From contig VTFK01000054.1 of the NCBI GenBank assembly GCA_009617715.1, positions 992,001 through 1,056,000 on the forward strand: a stretch of DNA of 64,000 nucleotides. Reading direction: 5' to 3'. The position numbers and the translations under genes are program-made. The notes under the pieces were generated by a model, which worked only from the letters and a program-made list of their open reading frames with translations, made no database searches and was not told the DNA's origin. Every line of letters starts with the position of its first letter. Within the stretch, counting starts at the first letter, position 1. Shown here piece after piece: positions 25,198 through 37,169 of the stretch. The DNA is from Plectrocnemia conspersa (lineage: Eukaryota; Arthropoda; Insecta; Trichoptera; Polycentropodidae).

Positions 25198-26162
25198 AGT
25201 GTTAAATAGTAAATATAAATTCGCTGATACAATGATGGATAGCGAATAGGGTTCTCAATCGAATATTCTAATTATTCGCTCAATTTTCAACTATATGAAT
25301 ATTCAAATAATTGATCAAATATTCGTTTATACTATTTCGAATGAAATTTGAAAGAATTCTTAGAATGAAACAATTTTTATACTTGAGCAACACAGGTAGT
25401 CGTTTTTACTCCTAATATACCCGAGTGACCAGTTCCGCTTCAAAATCTATGGTCTTTTTCTTAACAACAAAAAACTTTTACTTCTTCGTAAAACATTTGT
25501 GAATGAAATATTTATTAGCTGTATCTATTAAGACCGAAATTCGCAGAATTCGTTCGTTGAAAGATAACAAAAAAAGGTCCACCCTTTATTTTCGTTTAAC
25601 GCTTATCTCACACACAGTTGTGTGTCGCAAATTTTTGTGAAGTACGTTTTACGTTTTTGTGTTTGATGTTTCAAGACGCAAAAAACTTATATCAATCTCT
25701 ATAGTCAACTATACGTGACTTGTTCTCTACTTGTAAATCATATATTTTAACATGACAATAAAATAAAATAAAATTGTTTATGATAAAGCATTAAAATAGT
25801 CATTATGGAATGTACTGATGTACAATAAAAATAATACTTGTATCAATGAAAAGCAATTTTGTCTTTTTACATACTTGTTTATAATTATTAAAAAGAGCAT
25901 ATCAATTAGTTTTAAAAATGATTTCAACCTGAACCTTTAATTTCTTCACATTTTCATTTCAACTTCTCATCTTTTAAAATTAGAGATGAATATGTTTGTT
26001 CTTTTGGTAATATGAATATGTTGCACTTAAGAAGAATGGATAATTTGAAAAGAAATGGTAATGTTTGTAGTTATAAAATTAAATAATTTTTTTTTTCTTT
26101 ATTGGTTCCAGAGATTTTTTAATTATAATAGTAATTAAGTTATATGCATATACATATAATAG

Positions 26163-26307
26163 TTAACGCAATTAAAATACAAGTAATTGGCAAGTATGTT
26201 TTTTATTTTAAAATACCTTGGCTTACATTAGTAATATCATTTGCATAAATTAAATAAATATTATGTTACAGATTCTCATTCAAGTATTACATTATGATGA
26301 TTTTGAG
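26163..26307. repeat. 3' flank duplicated with copy 2 (unit b)
   Basis: Nearly identical to 23638-23783; the few differences include GGCAAG for GGTAAG and TTGCAT for TTACAT. It marks the downstream edge of the duplicated block at copy 3. Confidence 0.85.
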
Positions 26308-27033
26308 TTAAATCTCACATCTGGCTCTATCTTTGTGGTCGCAAACTTTCAATCTGGCGTTAAAGTGGAGACCGTCTGGGCAGGTCATGTGGATGGGTTG
26401 CCCCCAGTTGCACATGTAGTATTTTTCGCAATTGTCAGGGTCTGGCATCAGATGAGCCATCGCCGATTGTTCTGGACAGGTCACTGCTGCAGCGTAAGAA
26501 GCGCTTCTCGCACCGACTGTTGACGAATCTTTGCATCCTGACAAATGAGGATAGGTGCAATAGCGACCACTTCCAAAGTGCAAGCCTTCTGGACAGCTCA
26601 TCGGAATTGCTTTTCCCCAATCGCAGACGTAATACTTGTTGCAGTCGTTGGGATTTGGTCGGAGATCAGCGAATGGCCAGTTTGGGTCACCTCCTTCGCA
26701 AATTTCATCGACGTCATTGTCGCTCATGGCGTAAGCAGATTGGGCAGCAACTTTGCATCCTGCGCTCGCTGGGAAGTCGCATACCTTCTTGACGGGATTG
26801 AAGTGGAGATTCGCTGGGCATTCTCTGCAAATCGGCTGTTGATCGCTGTTGACGCAGTAGTAAAAAAGTTGGCAGTCGTCTGGATGCGGGAGCAATCTGT
26901 CGTCAGCTAGTGGCACATTGCAGCTGACGGGAGTTACGCTGTTCTGGATGCATCTCGCAGGGATGTCGTTTCCGTTTACTGAAGCTGCTACTGCGCAGAG
27001 AGCCAAGACTAAGAATCTGACGGTCGACTCCAT
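26308..27033 (-). CDS. Secreted protein with three type-2 chitin-binding domains (peritrophin-like), intact copy 3
   Basis: Single-exon, 241 residues. Signal peptide 1-21 (MESTVRFLVLALCAVAASVNG). CBM14/ChtBD2 domains lie at about 35-93, 110-165 and 180-239. Each has the six-Cys pattern with aromatic residues before the fourth Cys-flanked turn (FYYC, YYVC, YYMC); domain 1 has extra Cys at 28 and 69 or 72. There is no membrane anchor and no mucin-like linker. Family knowledge: such domains bind chitin in peritrophic matrix or cuticle; three domains also occur in the CPAP3/obstructor group. Tandem intronless duplication favours a peritrophin-like role, but the tissue is inferred. It is the only undamaged member of the four-copy array. 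TATA box about 80 nt upstream. Confidence 0.93.
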   Translation of the reverse strand: MESTVRFLVLALCAVAASVNGNDIPARCIQNSVTPVSCNVPLADDRLLPHPDDCQLFYYCVNSDQQPICRECPANLHFNPVKKVCDFPASAGCKVAAQSAYAMSDNDVDEICEGGDPNWPFADLRPNPNDCNKYYVCDWGKAIPMSCPEGLHFGSGRYCTYPHLSGCKDSSTVGARSASYAAAVTCPEQSAMAHLMPDPDNCEKYYMCNWGQPIHMTCPDGLHFNARLKVCDHKDRARCEI

Positions 27034-27110
27034 TGCGATCGTTGTTTGGATCAGGGATGAACTGTTTGATCTGCTTACTCTCCGTAATGATGTGTTCTTG
27101 ATTATTTGAC

Positions 27111-27170
27111 CAATTTATATACACAATTCTCGATCGATTGCTAGATATGCGGTAAGATATCGCTTATCTG
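27111..27170 (-). promoter_or_regulatory. TATA box and GATA pair, chitin-binding copy 3
   Basis: TATATAAATTG on the minus strand at about 27111-27121. GGTAAGATATCGCTTATC at 27151-27168 keeps the right-hand GATA site (CTTATC) while the left arm has GATA changed to GGTA. A further TTGATCTTGTCC motif shared with copies 1 and 2 lies near 27264. Confidence 0.55.
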
Positions 27171-27539
27171 TACATCTGGCGTATAAACAACTCTTCGAAG
27201 AATTTTTCGATAACTCAAGGAAAAAGATGGCGACGAATATCCGGATTTGTCGAAACGAATAATTGATCTTGTCCTAAGATCAGTTGATCCAAAATAAAGT
27301 TTGCCGCATTTAATTGTTTAAAAAAACAACAACCATAGCAAAATGCGTTCGTATAAGCAATATTTTTTATTATTATTTATTTATATACAGTCTATTTATA
27401 CATAAACAATAATTAACTTTTTTGATTATGATATTGGTATGTAAAAAAAACATCCAATTTGGGTGCCTCTCTATATGTATTATTACAAAATCTAATTTAT
27501 TTGTTTATACTAATTTACTATTTCACATTTATTATTTGT

Positions 27540-28065
27540 CATGTTTTTCAGGTATGTAAGATGCTCTAAATCGTTTAAGTCTATGTAAGATTATTCTATT
27601 ATTATTCTATGTTAAGGTCGATATGTATTACGTCATTAGGAAGATATCAAGGAGCATCGAGTATCATCTGTAGAATATTGTTTTGGAATTTCTGGATGAT
27701 GGCGATGATGGAAGCAAATACACTACCCCAAAGTTTAATCCCATATGTCCATACTGGATCGATAATTGACGTATATATTAGTAACTTGTTTTCCAGTGTC
27801 ATCTGAAATCTTCTTCCCATCATCCAGTGCATATTTTGAAGTTGAATTCCAAGTTGCTTCCTTTTAGTAAAGATGTTTCCAGATATACTTCCAGGTATTT
27901 GACATTTTTTTGTTGTAATATTTGACCATTTAGCGAAACATTTGGGCAGGTCTTTTTATTCAACGTGAACGTTACATGCGTTGATTTTCTCGCATTTGCT
28001 TCCATTCTCCAAGTTTTCATCGGAGGTTTCTTTGGAGGTTTCTGAGGCCTTCAATGAGAAGCGAT
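27540..28065 (-). pseudogene. Jockey-like non-LTR retrotransposon, 3' part of reverse transcriptase ORF, dead
   Basis: Minus-strand frames read WRMEANARKSTHVTF then NKKTCPNVSLNGQ, then after a frameshift MHWMMGRR...LIYTSIIDPVWTYGIKLWG and FQNNILQMILDAP, stop, YLPNDVIHIDL. This order (thumb and post-RT region with the VWTYGIxLWG motif) is typical of jockey-clade elements. There are several frameshifts and stops, so it is an old 5'-truncated copy. It sits between chitin-binding copies 3 and 4. Confidence 0.88.
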
Positions 28066-28901
28066 ACAAACAAGCACACATTATTCTAGTATATTATTTC
28101 AAGTAGGTGAGTATTTTTTTTAAGAAGTTTAAATCCTTAACGAATTATTCTAATGGAAGGTATTAATTTTGGTTTCCGTGCTTTTTGACAGGCTCTGAAT
28201 TTAGATCAGCGATCCTGTGGCAAACTGTCCTAATTGAAACCATGATTTGACCATCCTCTAGTTTATTTTTTAATTTCATGGTTATAGTGAATCAACTTTC
28301 AAGGCATATTAAATAAATATGTCTCTGATCGAGAAGTGAATATTTTTTGATACTGTTCCAAATATTTATTTATTTAATTATCTTACATAAACTTCAGAAA
28401 TATCAATTTTACGATAATATTTTAAATCATTATATTCTAATTTAAAATTATGATGTAAGCAAAAGTTCTGATTTTCCTTTTATATTGTAGATATCGAATG
28501 TATAACAGATTTAAACAATAAACGAGTAGAAACATATTTTTTAGCAAAAAAATTAAATCAATTTAAAATTACGGTCACTATTTAAAGACTAATGACAATG
28601 GATGTTGTGTATATAAATTTATACGGAAATATATAAAAATGTCAATTTTTTGTAATAAAATAATAATGTTATTTATTTTATTTCAAGTATTAATTAAGTT
28701 ATAATTTTTTAGCATATGCATATAATTCGTTTTTAGACAAATAAGAAGAAAATAATTGATGTTTATATTATATTTTATTTTATTTTAAATTATTTTTTTA
28801 CACGAGTAGTGTCATTTATACACAAGCAATAAATAATGTATTACAGATTCTTATACAAGTATATGTATTTTTTTCAGATGTTTTTGTAGAATGTTCTTGA
28901 A

Positions 28902-29628
28902 TTAAATTTCACATCCGGCTTTTTCTTTGTGATCGCAGACTCTCAGTCTGGGATTGAAGTGGAGACCGTCTGGGCAGGTCATGTGGATGGGTTGGCCCCA
29001 GTTGCACATGTAGTAATTTTCGCAACTTTAGGGTCGGGCATAAGATGAGCCATCGCCGATTGTTCTGGACAGGTCACTGCTGCGGCGTAAGAAGCGCTTC
29101 TCGCTTTGACTGCTGACGAATCTTTGCAACCCGACAGATGAGGATAAGTGCAATAGCCACCACCACCAAAGTGCAAGCCTTCTGGACAGCTCATCGGAAT
29201 TGCTTTTCCCCAATCGCAGGCGTAATATTTATTGCAGTCGTTGGGGTTTGGACGGAGATCAGCGTATATCCAGTTTGGGTCACCTCCTTTGCAAATCTCA
29301 TCGACCTCATTGTCGCTCCTGGCGTAAGCAGATTTGGCACCTACTTTGCATCCTGCGATCGCTGGGAAATCGCATACCTTCTTGACGGGATTGAAGTGGA
29401 GATTCGCTGGGCATTCTCTGCAAATTGGCTGTTGATCGCTGTTGACGCAGTAGTAAAAAAAAGTTGGCAGTCGTCTGGATGGGGGAGCAATCTGTCGTCA
29501 GCTAGTGGCACATTGCAGCTGACGGGAGTTACGCTGTTCTGGATGCATCTCGCAGGGATGTCGTTTCCGTTTACTGAAGCTGCTACTGCGAAGAGAGCCA
29601 AGATGAAAAATCTGACAGTTGACTCCAT
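28902..29628 (-). pseudogene. Three-domain chitin-binding (peritrophin-like) protein, copy 4, two frameshifts
   Basis: The ATG at 29628 opens MESTVRFFILALFAVAASVNG. It has the same T8 run as copy 2 after DDCQLF (eight A at 29455-29462), a +2 frameshift. A second lesion, one base lost near 29025-29031, breaks MPDPDNC in domain 3. The end still encodes VCDHKEKAGCEI and a stop at 28902. Sequence around the T8 run otherwise resembles copy 3, so the shared lesion may reflect common ancestry or gene conversion. Confidence 0.88.
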
Positions 29629-29703
29629 AGCGATCGTTGCTCAGATCAGAAGATTACTGTATGATCTGCTTACACTTCGGAATGATGTATTCTCGTTTAT
29701 TTG

Positions 29704-29765
29704 TCAATTTATATACACAGTTCTCGATTAATTGTTTGGGATCTGCGATAAGATATCGTTTATCA
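29704..29765 (-). promoter_or_regulatory. TATA box and complete inverted GATA pair, chitin-binding copy 4
   Basis: TATATAAATTG (minus strand) at about 29706-29716. GATAAGATATCGTTTATC at 29747-29764 is the only copy with both inverted GATA arms. It drives a broken gene, so it may preserve the ancestral promoter. Confidence 0.5.
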
Positions 29766-30074
29766 ATTGATCTGGGAAATGAACAAGTGTTCGGAGAATA
29801 CGGCGAGATATACAATAAAAAATACATTAACGAGCATCCGGTTTTTATGATACGTGGAATTGATCACTAGGTGCGAAATGTTCTTTGTTATGTACATATT
29901 ATATGCATATATAAAAAAGTAGTTTTTAATGGGTCAACAGGGCAAGTAAACAGTCCGAAATTTGAGCAAAAGAGACAATACGCAGTTTATAGTCATCACT
30001 AGATTTTTCAGGATGCTAAAAGTGTCTGGTAATCTGTTTCAAGCCTACAAAGTTTGCTTGATTCTAAATCAGAA

Positions 30075-30330
30075 ATTCATTATTGAGTTATCCCTCAAAG
30101 AAATTAAAGAAAAAACAATCAAATCTATCCCAAAAATATTTTTTTAAATACGTTATTTCAGTGAAATCATATTGGAATACATTTTCACCGGTAGATATAT
30201 ATTTTTATTAGTGAAATTAAAATTTATCTGGCATGTGTTTAATTTCAATCTTTCCATGCGTAGTAATAAATACATTTACATATTTATCATTATTTATTTT
30301 GGTGCGATGTATAATTATTATTATTAAAAC
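30075..30330 (+). repeat. Repeat family B, fragment 1
   Basis: The run CCAAAAATATTTTTTTAAATA, then GTGAAATCATATTGGAATAC and ATTTTCACCGGTAGATATAT, is followed by GTAGTAATAAATACATTTAC and TTATCATTATTTATTTTGG. It aligns with 57930-58140 and with the reverse complement of 49330-49540. No coding capacity was recognised. Confidence 0.7.
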
Positions 30331-30790
30331 TAGTCATGTTTATTACCAACAGTTAATTTTACTTGTTTAATAATTTATTTTTAAACACTAAGTTCACCAA
30401 CTGGTAAATAAAAGTTTTCTGGTCTACACTATACAATCACTACTAGTAAATGAGCTTCAGTTCGAAGGGCTTATTCCTCTTCAGCCGTCTTTTCAAGTTA
30501 TCAACGTTGAGGAGTTTGTTGCCTCGATGTTGACGTGCTGTTGGAGCCTCGTTTCATGTTTAGCAGCAACACGTTTTATAGCACTGGGGACATCTTCGAC
30601 ACCTAGGTCATGATGTATGTCTCATGTGTTAACAATTTTTTGCAGAAAAATTAAATTAAAATCACTATCTCGTACATTTTTTTGCGATAAGTATGTACAA
30701 ATGCATATGTATTAGAACATACCAATTCATTATCGCCCGATCAGATTATTTAAAAAATTATATCTCGATTAAAGCAACACTATTTTCGGA

Positions 30791-30848
30791 TCGCGGATGA
30801 TCACCTTGATGATTTCGTTTCGCGGATGATCACCTTGATGATTTTTGC
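30791..30848. repeat. 29-bp tandem duplication
   Basis: Two adjacent units beginning TCGCGGATGATCACCTTGAT (30791-30819 and 30820-30848) differ only at the last few bases. GC content exceeds the surroundings. Confidence 0.85.
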
Positions 30849-33681
30849 TACAAATTTTATTTTGCTATAATTAATTATAAGCCGAGCTATTAAAAAATTA
30901 GCAATGATTTATGATGTCAAATATCTTACTAATTATGTACATATATAATAATAAAATATATTTGAGTTACTAAAAAAAGCATTTTCATTTTTTTCCTTTC
31001 TCATATCAATAATAAATTACAAAAATATTAATTATTTTGTTTTAGCAGGTATGTAATGATAATTTGCCATGAAAATAAAAATAAAGAGTAGCTCCAAATC
31101 TCAAAAAGGTCGGTAGCCACTGCTGTATAGTTTATTCGAATTTTTACATACGACTATTTTATATGAATATAAAAAAAAATCGATTCACCAACTTTCAGGC
31201 ATTGGAAATAATTCAGATGTGTAACATCGATTGAATTCGTAGGGTAATAAACATGTAATTATAATAATGATAGGACGTTATATCGGTTTGTGCCGGATTG
31301 TTATTTTGGTCTTGCGTATGGGTACGTGTGCGTGTGTGAGTCTATATTCACACGTGCGTATGGTGCTATTGCATACACTGGATAAATCTAACATTGATGA
31401 TTTTATTCATGTCATATTATTGTGGAGATGAATTGGGAGAATCAGGTTAAGAGTAAACAAATTATGATTTATGAGTCTAATCTGTCCTTGCAACTCTCAG
31501 CTATAATGTATTTCTTTAAGCTTACTCATTGTATTTAATATACATATGTAGAATATAACTCAAAAAATAACACGTAACAAATCTATTTTAAACTTAATCC
31601 ATATTTGCGTAAACATCACATGACTTTATTCTACAATAATTAGCAAATTCCAAGGAGTATTTGTGCGGATTAGCATTATGACTGATTTTTGTTTCCAATA
31701 TCAAAGTTTTTTTATAATATAATATATGATTTTTATTATTGTATTGTTGATTCAGTATCGATTCATGCAAACAATCGTTTCGGAAGCCGCGTGATCTTAG
31801 CGATAATAATTTAATGAATAGTCTACGATGGGATTATCGATATGATCGAATACTACAGATTAATCGAGTCGTACGATGTAAATTTTTTAGTATTTTGAGA
31901 ATGAATTTAATTCCCCGTCAGTGCATTTAATTCACAGTCTGGCGATAATGATGAGTTTTTAAAACTTGTCCTAAATTCGCATATTTTTTATTAAATACTA
32001 TCTTCAATTGCGATTAATAATACGTTATTGATATCAATCACGTTCGTAGATTATTGTGAAAAATAACTATATATGATAGCAATCATGCGTATTTCCGTTT
32101 AAAACATAAATCAATTTCCTAAAATTTATTAATAAGATTAATAGGATTACAGTCAATTGATTTTTTTATGTCTATTGGATGTTCTTAGAAAATCAATTAA
32201 TTATTTAATATGAAAGAAATTCACTACAATTATACACTGGGAGAATGTATAGAAAATTCGATGAAAGATATTCACGAACGTATGAAATTAAACTCCAGAA
32301 CTTTTCAATGAGTTTTTTTATTAAAACTGGCAAAGTTTTGGTCTGTTATATTTTGGTAACTTTGGTAATGAGAACAATGATGAAAATTTTATGCAATATG
32401 ATAGCGTACTATTAAATATATTATAGATAGCGAATTTATTATTAATTAATATTACCTATACGTTTATCAAACTATAACAAACCATAATAATCATATTACG
32501 CACTTAATCACCAACATTATGTTTTCTAAGAATTTTCATTCGTCAATAAGTACGTTATTTAGAGTTAATACTTTTCATTGTTATTTATTCCATTATGCTT
32601 TAATTTTTAATTCTTGGATTAAGATTATTTATTATCGTAATAAAACGTCATAATCCTATTACTATTAAAATCAATATAATTAATATTATTGTTGTCAACG
32701 TAATGGGCATAACATTTACATGCAAGTATTAAAACAACATCTTTTAAGACAAAGCACAAATGAAATTGACATGACTTATTCTTTCTACTCATTCAAACAT
32801 AGTTTTACCCAAAAAGTCAACAGAATATGCTTCACTACACATTTGTGTTAAATATTAGCAATAATTAAAATAAAAATGTGTAAACCTCAATAAATCAATC
32901 ACCTAAATCTGTTTTTAGAAAAAAATATGTCACATTTTGAACAAACATTTTTAAAATTTTTTACGCACTCCATTCTCATAAGATAATAAATAATTATACT
33001 CGTAACCGACAATAAATAATGATTATTATAGGAATATATTTTATTAGAATAAATTGTATAAAACTTAGTGCCATCCAGAAGCGGTCGATGAAAAACGATA
33101 TTTTGTTAAAAATGCGGTTTCCTAGACCGATAGTTTTAAAAGAAAAAAAATTTGCCGCCCCCATTTTTAAAAATATTTTTAATCGACAATGTAATACATG
33201 AATTTTTGTACACAATCGTTTTATTGATTTTTATTGGTACTCGTAGATAACACAATAAAGGATCAGCGTATAAAGTATTTCGAGAAGTACCTGAATGTAA
33301 GGAAGATTGTTTAAATACGAAATATTCATAAATAGTCAGACGGATAATTAATCATAATTGTCAACAACTAAAGTAGAATTTTGACCTGCTTGTTTATTAT
33401 ATTTAAACAAAATAAAACATAATGACGACAATAGTTACTACATCTTCATAGAAATTTTTCCAAAAACGCTTGAATCTTAAGTAATAAAATAAGAAAATAA
33501 AATAAGAAACCTTTACGATGGTGTACGTGCTAAATGTTTGTAAATATGCGTACTTTCTCGGATGATTAAAAATATTTGAATGACCAACAATTTTTTTGCG
33601 ATTTTTTTTATTACTCATATAATTAAAATATTAAACTTTTTATAACCAATTAATTAAAATACTAATAATGTGAATACCGTT

Positions 33682-33764
33682 AATACCGGTATTGACTCTT
33701 TTCTCTCTTGATAATACCGGTATTATCAAGCACAAGCTATACAAGAAATAATACCGGTATTATT
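33682..33764. repeat. Cluster of three ATACCGGTAT palindromes
   Basis: AATACCGGTATT occurs at 33682-33693, inside an 18-bp palindrome GATAATACCGGTATTATC (33710-33727), and inside another 18-bp palindrome AATAATACCGGTATTATT (33747-33764). A truncated AATACCG precedes at about 33673. Probably transposon-derived; no TSD seen. Confidence 0.7.
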
Positions 33765-35984
33765 GCAATCTCTAATCCCAACGCTCTTAAGAAAAAAAAA
33801 TACACTAGGATAGAATTATGGAGTGTAAATCTACAGGTTGCACTATATCTGACTTTAATATCTTATATATATCATGATATTTAATGCCGTAATTAATCAT
33901 AAAAGCAGGTTATTATATTTATTACTGCTGGAAATACCAACACATTATTTATCATTCAGATCTCAAAAAAAAATCCATGAAACTTCTACATTTGATCTTT
34001 GTCCCTGAGGGGTGGTTGGTTTTACGGTGTTCGGCTACCAACTGAATGCATAAGTATTCCTATAGTTTATAGTACACACGTCACGTCAGCTCTCTAGTGT
34101 TAGGTTAAAAAAATACGTCAACATAAGCAACATAAAACAAGTTTATTCATAAATTATTGCTATATTTTTCTGAATACATTTTTACGTTTTGTTACGATAT
34201 ATATTGCACGTTTATTATATTATTGATTCATTCATAACGTAATCCAGGTCTAGAATATCACTTTGTATTGATTACAAATAGGCAATTACATGCTTAATCG
34301 CACAGATTAACTAACCTATGTGGGTGTTCTATTTCAAGATGATTACAGGCATAAAGAAAATATATGCAGCGAAGCTTACAAGACACTGAATTTTTTATCA
34401 AATATAAAATTCGTAAAAAACTTTGATTATTGAATATTAACTTAGTTTGCTATAACATTAATCATTATTCTATTGTCTAGTTGCATAATATCATAAATAT
34501 AGTGCGATTTATTAGGTAAATTTTGATGAGGGAATTCAAGTACTAAAAAAATTCCTACAAGTGTATTAACGTGTGTAAATATCATATATAGAAAAGTCCT
34601 TCTTCGATATGCTAGAAATGGTTTTAAATAACCCAGAGTTTCTAAACATACATAGTTTAAATTTCTGTGTTTATGGAAAGATTTGATATATCCTATTTAT
34701 TATAATTTAAATTTATCATATTTTTTCAAATTAATATTGCTAACTAATTTCTAATTTTTAGAGTAAGTATAAAGTATGTGTTTTCTCTATTAGTTAAAGT
34801 TTTATAATATTATAATATGTATCAGATAATCTCCAAGATAATTTTTATTAACAACACAATATATATGTATTAAAAAAATAAAGTTACAAATACTGTAGCA
34901 TTATCTAATAATATGGTATTTAAAACTTTTATTTCTAATATATCCTCATTATCGTCTATATTATATTTATTATAGACTCTATAAGTTAATCTATATTTTC
35001 CATTGTATTTTGTGTGACGAACATGATGACGACAAAGAGGTTTTTCTATCATTATCTTTCTTGCCTTATAAATTAAGTAACCGTGGAACAATTACTCTGA
35101 CATATTGCCGGTTTCTTGTTTCTTAGCGATTCTTGGAAGCAAGATGAAACTCCCGAAATTTACAAGATATATTAAAACTATTCTCGCTATTCACATAGCA
35201 CAGAACTGCAATTATCTTGATCCGAAAATGATCCATTTTCTTAATGAATAAAACCAGCAAAAGCCATCTGATAAACTCAACGATGTCGTAATTAGTTAGA
35301 CAGTAAAATTTATGAGAGTGGTAGAATATAACAAAGCAGCTTCACATGTATTAAATAAGCTAGTTATTAGTATTTAAAAAATATAGTATATAGGAAAAAT
35401 AAATTGTTTGAGGAAAATTGTAGCTATCTCTAAAACTCGGTATGGAGGTACAATTAAGCGCCACACCTAAATAAATAAGTTATTAGGCCCTACATATGTA
35501 ACAGTAATGCAGCCGTATACATACATATGTTATATCTTAATAGTTCGAGAAAATATAAATTAAATATTTAAACATATTTTACTATTTAGTAGTTTTGTTT
35601 GCCATTTATGAATCGTATCCCAAGGTGTTGGAATACAAGAACGGATAATAACTATATATTCACATATAACTATTTAGATTAAGAGGGAATATTTAGCTAC
35701 TTAGGGTCTTCAAATTATAGATCCGAATCAAAAAATATGCAAACTATAGTGTCATATAGAATTGCGGTGCACAAACCATAATTTTCTTCCGAAACAATAC
35801 AATTTTATTATCAAAATTCATAATCATGTTTGTGACGGCAGCATGGATAAACAAGAGACAGCACCAATAGTCATCAGATGCAGTACCAAGCGACGCGACG
35901 CAGATCGCGTACTATCTTTTAGTGACTGCCGGACGAACAACACGCGATGGTATGACATTTAACGTGCCACCTCTCACTGATGGT

Positions 35985-37169
35985 TATTCGTAAACGAATT
36001 AGTTCAGCTATGGCTGAAGAAATATGTCTTGAAATAGTGAATAATTTTGCGGCAGTAAGTTTGCTTACAGATAATGTGAAAGAACAACAAATAACAAATG
36101 TTCACATCTTCACGCAATTTTTCATTGCTCAGTTGTTAATTTATATCTGCGGTATAAATAAAACAAAGTAACTGAAGAACTAGTAGCGTTAAAAGATAGA
36201 TATATTTCAAGGTGTATCAGAAACCATTAATGACCTGAAATTAAATTGGAATTATTCATCAGCGGTTACAACAGATGGGGCTAAAATATGATCGGTTACT
36301 ATATTGGATTCATGGGTCAACTTCATCAATATTTTGTTGAAGTTGACCCATAATTCATCAGTAATCTTTGTATGGAAAATTTTGGCCGTAAAATCAATAA
36401 TAAATTTTATTCAGAAGACCGGTCTTAATCATCGTCAATTTAAAGCTTTTCTTGAAATGATTAAGGTTGATTACAGTGATTTGTTGTACCACACTGAAGC
36501 GAGGTGAGTCGCGGAAATGTGTTAAAGCGACTTTTTTTTATCTCAGAGTGGAAATTTACATATTTATGAACGAGAAATTAAAACCTGTTCCGGAAATAGC
36601 AGACACAAAATGGTCATGTTCTCTCTCTCTCCTTTTTAACTGATATCTGTGAACATCTAAATGTTTTAAATTATAAACTATAAGGGCGTAATTTTTAAGC
36701 AAAAATATTTATTTAAAAGAAATGTAATTGAAACAATTCACCCATTTTTCATGTTGTGAAAAATTATTAAAAATAATAAACAGACATCTTACCAATATAA
36801 AATTTCATTAAAAATATTGAATGACTGCCAAAAGATTTTACGGCCCGGTTTTCGGATTTAAAGGCAAATTAAGTCTTTCAATTTAGAAAAAATCCATTTG
36901 ATACAATTGTAAACGAGGCGACGTTGAAGACGATATACAATTAGAGTTAATTGTTCTTCAGGTGAAAGATAGCCTGAAATCAATATTAAAGAATGAAAAT
37001 TTTATGTTATTTTAAACTCTAATATGTAAAAGAATAGTTTCGCGAATTCTTCAAATTATTGTTTTCTATATAATATTTAAGTGGCAATTAAAAAATGTGA
37101 AAATTAATTATAATATTTTTTTATTAGAATTAATTTTTGTCTTGGTTCTCAAAAAGTTTATGGACCCCT
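35985..37169 (+). pseudogene. Degenerate hAT-superfamily transposase (ZBED5/GTF2IRD2-like)
   Basis: Plus-strand pieces in shifting frames read MAEEICLEIVNNFAAVSLLT, VKEQQITNVHIFTQFFIAQL, VSETINDLKLNW, TTDGAK, GLNHRQFKAFLEMIKVDYSD, LLYHTEARW and NNKQTSYQYKISLKILNDCQ. They come in the order of hAT transposases domesticated or related to ZBED5/GTF2IRD2-like proteins. Many stops and indels make it dead. The right end, AAAAAGTTTATGGACCCCTG (37150-37169), matches a hAT terminus (CAGGGGTCC inverted). The left end was not found. Confidence 0.85.
36312..36351. repeat. 14-bp perfect hairpin inside the hAT relic
   Basis: ATGGGTCAACTTCA is exactly inverted as TGAAGTTGACCCAT with a 12-nt loop. In frame the segment encodes GQLHQYFVEVDP, a stretch of the transposase, so the symmetry may be a coding coincidence. 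Confidence 0.6.

Larger units (their letters stand above)
29870..35980. other. Gene-poor region, first part
   Basis: AT-rich DNA with no supportable gene. It contains a family B repeat fragment (30075-30330), a 29-bp tandem duplication (30791-30848) and the ACCGGT palindromes (33682-33764). Remaining open frames are short, AT-driven and unlike known proteins. Confidence 0.55.
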
